This document shows positions 61,901-64,000 of a stretch of DNA of 64,000 nucleotides, in pieces. The translations under genes were made by a program, and so were the position numbers. How positions within the stretch are numbered: position 1 is the first letter of the stretch; each line of letters begins with the position of its first letter. The notes below the pieces were generated by a model, which did no database searches, was not told the DNA's origin, and saw only the letters and a list, made by a program, of their open reading frames with translations. This stretch comes from Eutreptiella sp. 'Long Island Sound 2002' (Eukaryota > Euglenozoa > Euglenophyceae > Eutreptiales > Eutreptiaceae), in the NCBI GenBank assembly GCA_964036045.1, contig OZ038385.1, positions 19,806,720 through 19,870,719 of the forward strand. Reading direction: 5' to 3'.

Positions 61901-61978
61901 TGCCATCAGACAGGCATCGAGGACTGATCCCCCGCTGTCGGTGCTCTCGATCCTTTTGGGACTCCCGTCGGACCAGAG
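22432..61978 (+). CDS. Gene model: split beta-helix/ankyrin-repeat protein (at least 15 exons)
   Basis: Exons: 22432-22912, 24076-24335, 35190-35432, 38492-38842, 41312-41429, 43141-43233, 44359-44510, 46458-46640, 47632-47745, 49849-49981, 51524-51618, 57448-57557, 58457-58686, 61185-61347, 61877-61978, probably then 62825 on. All are + strand with GT and AG boundaries, and every successive phase matches. Joined length is 2828 bases (about 942 codons) in 39.5 kb. Order: Arg/Ser-rich start, right-handed parallel beta-helix (first three exons), linker, then ankyrin repeats with exon borders often near repeat borders, and a tail. Ankyrin arrays bind proteins and beta-helices of this kind bind carbohydrate or protein (as in FBXO11-like proteins); the true role is unknown. 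No initiator ATG is identified; exons at 6760 and 9030 may be upstream parts. No signal peptide or membrane segment is visible in the joined part. Confidence 0.75.
22913..24075. repeat. Intron with CCTCCACACC-type repeats
   Basis: Two blocks of CTCCACA(C/A)CCC strings (23162-23228 and 23640-23702) and poly-C runs. The 265-codon minus-strand frame covering 22569-23366 is antisense to the exon and not a gene. Confidence 0.6.
24076..24335 (+). CDS. Exon: beta-helix coils 2
   Basis: Acceptor CTCCCCGCAG, phase 1, completing Gly. Four or five clear coils of about 22 residues: TVTGNKVGVVLSGKPLS, AVLEGCEVDRNLGAGVVVE, PRLRGCQITQNGTHGIMVE, PTLWHCLMRHNASNGLYI. The G-x-x-V/I-x pattern with conserved Asn turns is typical of the Beta_helix (NosD/FBXO11) family. 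It ends GCGCAG|GTGCCC in phase 0 before the 10.9-kb repeat intron. Confidence 0.85.
24568..26946. repeat. 42-bp minisatellite array, about 56 copies
   Basis: The unit runs GTGCACCACAGCACAGGG, CGGAGGGACAGG, TTCCCCTCCCCT, with point variants and a few indels. The period (42 = 3 x 14) keeps several frames open, which explains long open frames such as 24872-26884 minus (670 codons) and 24874-26118 plus. It fills the first quarter of the intron 24336-35189. Some multi-unit blocks are near-identical (25500-25740, and 26445-26580 versus 26620-26750), showing recent higher-order amplification. Confidence 0.95.
26947..27640. repeat. 63-bp minisatellite array, about 11 copies
   Basis: CTGTAGCCGTTCTGCGTTAG recurs every 63 bases (26981, 27044, 27107 and so on), with ACACGCACGCCCCGG and GGGAGGGAGGGTGGTCTAGG in each unit. 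It lies between two blocks of the 42-bp minisatellite. 63 is also a multiple of 21. Confidence 0.93.
27632..27856. repeat. 42-bp minisatellite, second block
   Basis: Five further units of the 24568 array resume after the 63-bp block, so the 63-bp array interrupts it or expanded inside it. A G-rich segment follows to 27925. Confidence 0.88.
27943..28105 (+). repeat. Dispersed repeat B, copy 2
   Basis: Match to 15405-15556 in the same orientation. It sits between the 42-bp and 21-bp arrays. Confidence 0.85.
28258..34738. repeat. 21-bp satellite with palindromic core, about 300 copies, orientation switches
   Basis: Each unit has the 12-bp palindrome ATAGGTACCTAT plus a 9-base asymmetric spacer close to GCCCAAACG, tandem without gaps. 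Reading the spacer as GCCCAAACG is forward; its complement CGTTTGGGC is reverse. Forward 28258-28395, reverse to about 28475, forward to 28545, reverse to 28628, forward to 28750, reverse to 29105, forward to 29225, reverse to about 30755, forward to 34738. Most switches fall in or next to a GGTACC core. There are duplicated multi-unit blocks. It is intronic in the beta-helix/ankyrin gene. All open frames in it are repeat artefacts. Confidence 0.95.
34850..34966. repeat. GTGGCCGGAC short tandem repeat
   Basis: About ten imperfect copies of a decamer-like GTGGCCGGAC/GTGTGGTCGG unit near the 3' end of the large intron. It is followed by ordinary sequence and a C/A-rich tract (35096-35116) before the acceptor at 35189. 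Confidence 0.8.
35190..35432 (+). CDS. Exon: last beta-helix coils
   Basis: Acceptor GTCCGTAG, phase 0. Coils: ARVENCDFEDNVGHNRKAEV, TTVVRQCNFTRGTKEGCTH, VSIEHNDFHGYHEVIV. The ladder of Asn/Cys and the N-x-F turns continue directly from the previous exon 10.9 kb upstream, strong evidence that the two are joined by splicing. It ends GCACAG|GTCTGC in phase 0. Confidence 0.85.
35747..36507. mobile_element. Non-autonomous element with 30-bp terminal inverted repeats
   Basis: ATACCGTGCCAATCCTAACT.. at 35747 (30 bases, to GCGGAA) is the exact complement of the right end at about 36477-36506. The interior is rich in CCGCAAAAA strings, and CGCAAAAATGGGTTCCGC occurs twice (35862, 36298). The flanks CGCCAC and CGCCGC give only a weak possible duplication. 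There is no transposase frame. The CCGCAAAA subterminal motif resembles the ends of the 15951-19016 element. Intronic. Confidence 0.7.
36508..38491. other. Rest of intron, no gene
   Basis: Contains pyrimidine-rich CCCCATTT tracts (37085-37245 and 38150-38280). The 233-codon minus frame at 37366-38067 has no recognisable domain. Confidence 0.4.
38492..38842 (+). CDS. Exon: linker and first ankyrin-type repeats
   Basis: Acceptor CCCCTCCGCAG, phase 0. The first half (VFLNTSVQPVAPPEGPPACF) is a Pro-rich linker leaving the beta-helix, then a strand-rich segment (RSTVEYNDVYIAHPTGALWG). From ASMKDAILDGDRSLVTHFL two degenerate ankyrin repeats begin: DGDRSLVTHFLKDEE, and LRAAIWQEDAGLVRVMLEAK followed by ANPNE. 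It ends AATGAG|GTCTGT in phase 0. Confidence 0.82.
39390..41110 (+). repeat. Degenerate ~385-bp tandem repeat
   Basis: The landmark TT.CTCATGT-AAGGAAG..TTTCGCC..CAACTCTGC and its variants recur at about 39566, 39956, 40715 and 41098. Spacings of 390, 759 and 383 suggest one unit was replaced by the C-rich insert at 40085-40560. GGCCCAAAACTGGGCCAAAA clusters mark each unit. The family also has the inverted copy at 13.4-13.8 kb. It fills most of the intron 38843-41311. Confidence 0.65.
41312..41429 (+). CDS. Exon: ankyrin repeat
   Basis: Acceptor TTGTTCGCAG, phase 0. DGNLGWMPVHVAIYSHQNV then ILKMLMDWNANLN fits the ankyrin pattern (G-x-x-P-h-H-h-A, helix 2, N-A-x-h-N). It ends TCA G|GTTGTC in phase 1; an earlier GG|GTCGTC donor would break phase with the next exon. 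Confidence 0.8.
41670..42320 (+). repeat. Dispersed repeat C, copy 1
   Basis: Shares scattered blocks with 63080-63720: TACACCACTTTTTC, CATGTGCCCC, GGAGGAG.C..TCC, AATGGTGTCA.CA-ATCAAC, then TTTCC-GACAGTG.ACAC, TTA-CTGCGGC and CGTGGCACG. A partial copy lies at 62560-62615. A short protein-like frame (KELGPQLKDLKKGEVVLLDG, about 41866-42060) may be residual coding sequence of this element. Confidence 0.45.
42321..43140. other. Rest of intron, no gene
   Basis: Contains GC-rich sequence with C-runs. Overlapping frames at 42480-43357 on both strands lack domains; the longest + frame ends inside the next exon in the wrong frame. Confidence 0.4.
43141..43233 (+). CDS. Exon: ankyrin repeat
   Basis: Acceptor CCCCCCTCCTGTAG at 43140 (alternative CAG at 43146, same phase). 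GMTPMEVAVKTNNVEALELL then LEDESVLVDG is a well-formed ankyrin repeat. It ends GAC G|GTGTGT in phase 1, matching the next exon. Confidence 0.82.
43404..43477 (+). repeat. tRNA-derived SINE-like unit
   Basis: A-box-like TGGTGGCTCAGGTG near 43411 and a consensus B-box GGTTCGATTCC (43457-43467) at normal tRNA spacing. The T arm pairs at four of five positions, but the anticodon and acceptor stems do not form well. It lies in the intron 43234-44358 on the gene's sense strand. Confidence 0.5.
43994..44102. repeat. (CA)n / (GCAC)n microsatellite
   Basis: CA runs flank GCACGCACGCACGC and CCCACCCACTCACCC, followed by a degenerate CAGAGACTGACACAGGCACA repeat to about 44230. Open frames through it are low-complexity Thr/His or Val/Cys. 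Confidence 0.9.
44359..44510 (+). CDS. Exon: ankyrin repeats
   Basis: Acceptor TTTTCCGCAG, phase 1. GITILHLVVRQQNMAMMEVL then YDFGADVNVVSKQ is a clear ankyrin repeat with the A-D-V-N hallmark, and SASMLYDAVAAK starts the next repeat, completed by the following exon. It ends GCAAAG|GTTTGC in phase 0. Confidence 0.88.
44511..46457. repeat. Intron; GGGGTTAT.TAGCCA-type repeats at 44740-44990
   Basis: Strings such as GGACCCCCAAGATGGCAGG, GGGGTTATAGCCATTTTGCC and TGCCCAC recur three or four times and resemble the 85-bp array at 16.2 kb. The rest has no recognisable feature. Confidence 0.5.
46458..46640 (+). CDS. Exon: ankyrin repeats
   Basis: Acceptor ATATTGTACAG at 46457, phase 0. HGLVSVM finishes the repeat begun upstream; TASAVAATFQATSVITWLL then EKEEIDTEQ and NDGDTAFFCAVRCGDMEIVE follow the ankyrin pattern with His replaced in T-A-L-H. 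It ends GTTGAG|GTGCTG in phase 0 in the middle of helix 2. The acceptor choice is less certain than the rest. Confidence 0.75.
47632..47745 (+). CDS. Exon: ankyrin repeat
   Basis: Acceptor CCATTCTGCTGTAG, whose TAG would be an in-frame stop if unspliced. LLLGACDVAKETANGVTAVH then MAAEEGHRDILELLVKRE; the first three Leu complete the M-E-I-V-E-L-L-L helix of the previous exon across a 1-kb intron, which supports the join. It ends AGAGAG|GTCTTG in phase 0. At 38 codons it is easy to miss by open-frame length. Confidence 0.85.
47904..48840 (+). repeat. Pair of ~100-bp direct repeats
   Basis: 47904-48000 and 48741-48840 share CCAAAAAAGTTTG.GTACCT, GATCGGCCTC, CCCTT-TGAT and a TTTCTG end. The spacing is about 840 bases. 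Both lie in the intron 47746-49848. Confidence 0.65.
49849..49981 (+). CDS. Exon: ankyrin repeat
   Basis: Acceptor TCTTCCCTGTTGCAG, phase 0. GLSVHAITKDTKCSPLHLAL then ANGHLPCVQSLLSAGAQCDV, the best ankyrin consensus match in the gene (S-P-L-H-L-A-L-x-N-G-H). It ends CGAG|GTGCGG in phase 1. A 506-codon frame covering 49406-50926 runs over it in a different frame and is not a gene. Confidence 0.9.
51412..51486 (-). repeat. tRNA-derived SINE-like unit
   Basis: On the minus strand GGTCGCTTAGCTGAGCCGTC is A-box-like and GGCTCGAATCC is the B-box. The unit is clearly related to 60990-61061 (both carry CACCTGAACTA or CGCCTGAACTA and AGGT between the boxes). It lies just upstream of the 51524 exon, antisense to the gene. 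Confidence 0.6.
51524..51618 (+). CDS. Exon: divergent ankyrin-type segment
   Basis: Acceptor CATTTCTCGCAG, phase 1. GWLPFDYATADAIPSLMDGA then VLELYKAVTDPE: F-D-Y-A aligns with the T-P-L-H-x-A position and the rest with helix 2, but conservation is weak. It ends CCGGAG|GTCTGT in phase 0. Its assignment rests on coding character and phase agreement with both neighbours. Confidence 0.68.
52360..53014. mobile_element. hAT-like non-autonomous element with TTCCGAATA repeats
   Basis: The left end CAGGGTTTCCCGCTCATT (52360) and the right end AGTGGGAAACCCTG (to 53014) are inverted, and the flanks GGCCTGGG and GCCGTGGG agree at 6 of 8 bases. Subterminal TTCCGAATATTTCCGAA repeats occupy 52380-52475 and 52938-52975. 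The middle has no intact frame. Intronic. Confidence 0.6.
53594..53871 (+). pseudogene. Protein-like fragment, unknown
   Basis: A + frame reads TADEVAWLYHKWKPEVDVDS...LPPGPVENEVDTYEALALAG and stops at 53871. Composition looks coding but no family is recognised. CTCCCCGGTTTTTGCCT is duplicated in tandem at about 53608-53641. It is in the large intron 51619-57447 and is more likely a mobile-element remnant than an exon. Confidence 0.3.
54330..54440. repeat. GTTAAGGACAGCCCC unit and CCAACYGC microsatellite
   Basis: 54330-54372 shares AATTTTTTTT-GTTAAGGACAGCCCC-AAGG with 58741-58790. In both places the unit is followed by CCAACCGCC-type repeats (here to 54440). Probably a small dispersed element. 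Confidence 0.55.
55285..55981. mobile_element. Non-autonomous hAT-type element with 8-bp TSD
   Basis: Ends CAGGGATGGATATA (55285) and, inverted, GGATATCCATCCCTG (to 55981). Perfect flanking duplication GCACACTC at 55277-55284 and 55982-55989. Subterminal ATGACAAAATGACGA (about 55373) is mirrored by TCGTCATTTCGTCAT near 55945. The ends relate it to the 8066 element. It holds a short protein-like frame (55403-55654, including REAHHVDQWNVLNRK) that might be a transposase remnant. Inserted in the intron 51619-57447. Confidence 0.88.
56130..57447. other. Rest of intron, no gene
   Basis: Overlapping short frames on both strands, and CAACAGTTG/CAACGGTTG strings at 56640-56710. Nothing recognised. 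Confidence 0.4.
57448..57557 (+). CDS. Exon: ankyrin-type repeat
   Basis: Acceptor TTTGTGTTCCAG, phase 0. AYSTVEEMVHKRKGLLKACV then PQGHHLLLHSAIFCNR; G-H-H-L-L-L-H-S-A-I is the start of an ankyrin repeat whose second helix is supplied by the next exon. It ends CGG AG|GTATGT in phase 2. Confidence 0.8.
57630..58115. repeat. CAGCCCTCCAC-type C-rich repeats
   Basis: Imperfect tandem CAGCCCTCCACCCC/CACAGCCCTTC units at 57636-57895 and again at 58045-58110 in the intron 57558-58456. The 271- and 205-codon + frames and the 208-codon minus frame through them are Pro- or Gly-rich artefacts. Confidence 0.8.
58457..58686 (+). CDS. Exon: end of ankyrin region
   Basis: Acceptor GTGTCCCTCCGGCAG, phase 2, completing Arg. 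ALLFLLENEADPLQ completes the repeat split by the intron (the N-E-A-D-P-L finish is classic ankyrin). Then DGLTVNFWMKLARPETFRG and KKDLATYELLQTATSRE, helical but no longer regular. It ends ACA G|GTTCGC in phase 1. Confidence 0.85.
58731..58790. repeat. Hairpin with GGGCTGTCCTTAAGG / GGTTAAGGACAGCCC arms
   Basis: Inverted arms at 58734-58748 and about 58769-58784 flank a T-run. The right arm and its follow-on match the unit at 54340. Confidence 0.6.
60329..60371. repeat. Interstitial (TTAGGG)n-like stretch
   Basis: Six degenerate TTAGGG/TTGGGG units in the intron 58687-61184. Confidence 0.7.
60990..61061 (-). repeat. tRNA-derived SINE-like unit
   Basis: The minus strand reads GGTCGCGTAGTTCAGCTGTC, CGCCTGAACTACAGGTG and GGTTCGAATCC, with boxes at tRNA spacing. 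It is the best preserved of the four copies. The anticodon-stem region folds with a non-standard loop lacking U33, so a functional tRNA is unlikely. Confidence 0.6.
61185..61347 (+). CDS. Exon: C-terminal helical region
   Basis: Acceptor CTGTGCCCTCAG, phase 1. GSVRQISLWAIQQETYLLPH then SAHVAATNYALLRARMAEII; strongly helical, perhaps two degenerate ankyrin-like helix pairs. It ends CAC AG|GTGCCA in phase 2. Function unrecognised; inclusion rests on coding character and phase match. Confidence 0.72.
61877..61978 (+). CDS. Exon: short C-terminal segment
   Basis: Acceptor TTTTTTGTTTTAG, phase 2. RVPKGKLPAIRQASRTDPPL then SVLSILLGLPSDQR. It ends CAG AG|GTCAGC in phase 2, which matches the next candidate acceptor at 62824. 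Confidence 0.65.
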
Positions 61979-62824
61979 GTCAGCATTTGGCGTTCTGATA
62001 TGGACGGCGAGGTACCACTGCCACTCTTCCAGTGCACGCTGTCCAAACGGGACCGCAAACGTGAGACCCAGACACTGCAGCAGCCCCCCCCCCCCCCGTC
62101 CCATCGTCCCCCGAGCCCCACTGCAACCCTCCTTCCTTCCGCCCCCCCCCCCCTCCCCCAACGTTTCATATCAAGGCATTGTCTGGGATGGGAACCCGCA
62201 TGGCCGGCCAGTGAGCACTGTTGTCAGAGAAGCCATTGTGCCCCCCTCTGCGGGTCCTGTGTGCCTTAACATAGGCATCCAAATCCCAACCCCTACCTTT
62301 TCCTGTGTCACCCCCTTTCCCCAGCCCCCCCTTCTCCCCATCTCCCGACATACCCCTCCAGTGGACACTCCCCCACAGCCCCCACCCAACCTGAGAGGTA
62401 TGGCAGGGCTGGCTTCGTGTCAAATGTGAGGGCACGGCGGGGGGGGGGGGGGACTGGGGGCAAGGGAGAGGGGGGATGGTGTAGGGGAGGGACTTGGAGG
62501 TGGATGGTTAGTCTCACAGGAACACCACCAGAAGACACAATACCTTTAGGGTGTGCTTTTCTTTGTTCTGGTGTACATTTCCTGGGCAGTGTACACTAAA
62601 TGTCCGCAAAAGGAATGCATCACATGACCCGCTAATCACACGCTAATCACACGTGCGCAGAAGACCTTTTCCTGCTCGTAGCAGTAGCAGTAGAACTGCG
62701 AATTTGTTTACCAAAACCTTCAAAACAAGCCTGTTTGGAGAACCATTTTGTCAGAGATCCAGCATAGGCGCATTGACCAATATTCAGTTTTTGACGTTGT
62801 GTTTCAATGTGCGTTTTTGACCAG

Positions 62825-62900
62825 AAGTGCATTTTTGGAGTGCCTCGTGGAGCACCCGTCAATCCATGAGGATTTCGGCAACCCCTCTACGTCAACTTCG
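62825..62900 (+). CDS. Probable next exon, 3' end not resolved
   Basis: Acceptor GCGTTTTTGACCAG with a one-base phase completion gives R-SAFLECLVEHPSIHEDFGN, ankyrin-helix-like. The open frame runs to 63080, but from about 62910 the sequence resembles dispersed repeat C, so the coding end probably lies before that. It is not known whether the gene ends here or continues past the window. Confidence 0.5.
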
Positions 62901-63079
62901 TACCCCCAAGCTAAAGCTAATGACCCTGACCCTGCAGCACCTGTGGCGTGCCTGCGGCGCTCCCGTACGGGTCACGTTGCACATTGGCTCGCCACAGGCA
63001 CACCCCCTTTGCCCCCACTGGCCCGATGCCCCTGTGATCTCTTACCTTGCAGTGTGCCCTGTGGCGCACACTTTGGGTA

Positions 63080-63720
63080 ATTATCCTGGATGGGGAAATG
63101 GTAGTTGTCCCCATAGACAAGAAGGTTTTACCTATGTACCACTTTTTCATTATTCTTTCCGCTTTGGGTGACTGTCGCGTGTAGGCCTCTTCTGTTCGTG
63201 AAACGGTGCACGTTGTTTGCCAACACATGTGCCCGCTGAATTGTGCCACTCCTCTCCACTTTGGAGACCCTGATATGGCGGTGGAGGGCATCCTTTCACA
63301 TAATTCTATGCCTCGGGTGTGTCCCCCGACCGGTGACAGGAGTTGGGGATGAACCAGGAGGAGCGCATCCTGCAGCTCCATTGGATGGTCCATGCTGTGT
63401 TTCACATCCATCAGTTCATCAGCAAACGAAATGCAAAGTACAAACATGTGGTCCATGGGACCACTTACCGAAGTAGATTGGGACAAAGCCCTAACCACAG
63501 AAGAATGGTGGAATTCCTAGCTGTGCTCTACACGTTCAGCCAAGGCTGTAGTTCTCTCCTTGTAGGGGGCGGAGAGCGGTGGTGTCAATAGATCAACATG
63601 CACAGAGCATTTTGACTTGACTGCCAAGTTTCCTTGACAGTGCACACCAGAGCCAATTGCACCTGCTGTTCGGTGCCTGTGGTGTGCCCTTGGCACGGAA
63701 GCCTTCCCTTGACAGGGGAT
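63080..63720 (+). repeat. Dispersed repeat C, copy 2
   Basis: Diverged copy of 41670-42320 in the same orientation. A short related piece at 62560-62615 (TTTGTTCTGGTGTACATTTC, GCAGTGTACACT) shows that the family is fragmented. Confidence 0.45.
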
Positions 63721-63825
63721 GTGGGGATATGGAAGGGGGAGGGGGAGATTTGCCGCTGCTTTGCGGCTCCCAAGGAGTTTTCTCCAACTGCTTTTCTTGC
63801 ATTATTCGGGTTTTTCGGTTCTCAA

Positions 63826-63990
63826 CGTGTGTGTGTGTGTGTGTGTGTGGGTGTGTGGGTGTGTGGGTGTGTGTGTGTGTGTGGGTGGGTGGTGTGGGGT
63901 GGGGTGGGGTGGGGTGGGGTGGGGTGGGGTGGGGTTGGGTGGGGTGGGGTGGGGTGGGGTGGGGTGGGGTGGGGTGGGGGGCAGTATTGT
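63826..63990. repeat. (GT)n followed by (GGGGT)n array
   Basis: About 60 bases of GTGTGT/GTGGGT grade into GGGGT pentamers (about 63890-63980). Strong G-quadruplex potential on the + strand. It runs to the window edge. Confidence 0.95.
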
Positions 63991-64000
63991 GGAATGTGTG

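Overview
The window looks like nuclear DNA from a large-genome unicellular eukaryote (protist or alga). Support: coding sequence is broken into short exons joined by GT-AG introns of about 0.5 to 11 kb, repeats fill most of the sequence (microsatellites, minisatellites, a 6.5-kb satellite, hAT-like elements, tRNA-derived SINE-like units, interstitial TTAGGG-type motifs), and poly-G/poly-C runs of 8 to 20 bases are frequent. There are no bacterial-style operons. I cannot name the species or clade from the sequence.

Left part (1-9.5 kb): repeat-rich DNA without a convincing gene up to about 3.9 kb, then one uninterrupted gene (about 4013-5437, + strand) encoding two EF-hands followed by a caspase/metacaspase-like fold whose catalytic His and Cys positions are both replaced. 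Two coding-looking exons follow (6760-7014 and 9030 to about 9491); they may be a separate gene or the 5' part of the next one.

Middle and right (22.4-62.9 kb): at least 15, probably 16, + strand exons join in a consistent reading phase and encode one protein of about 940 or more residues. Its N-terminal part is a right-handed parallel beta-helix (exons at 22432, 24076, 35190) and the rest is a series of ankyrin repeats, often about one repeat per exon (38492 to 58686), with a C-terminal tail. Coding sequence is only about 7% of the 39.5 kb spanned. The gene continues to, and perhaps beyond, the right part of the window.

The introns are the striking part. The 10.9-kb intron 24336-35189 is almost entirely tandem arrays: a 42-bp minisatellite, a 63-bp minisatellite, and about 300 copies of a 21-bp unit built on the palindrome ATAGGTACCTAT that switches orientation several times. 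Other introns hold hAT-like non-autonomous elements (two with perfect 8-bp target duplications), a 760-bp element with 30-bp terminal inverted repeats, about 385-bp degenerate tandem repeats, and SINE-like units. The 9.5-22.4 kb stretch holds a decayed mobile element carrying a Ulp1-type (C48) protease with an in-frame stop next to its catalytic Cys. Many long open frames in this window (up to 670 codons) are by-products of tandem repeats whose period is a multiple of three.
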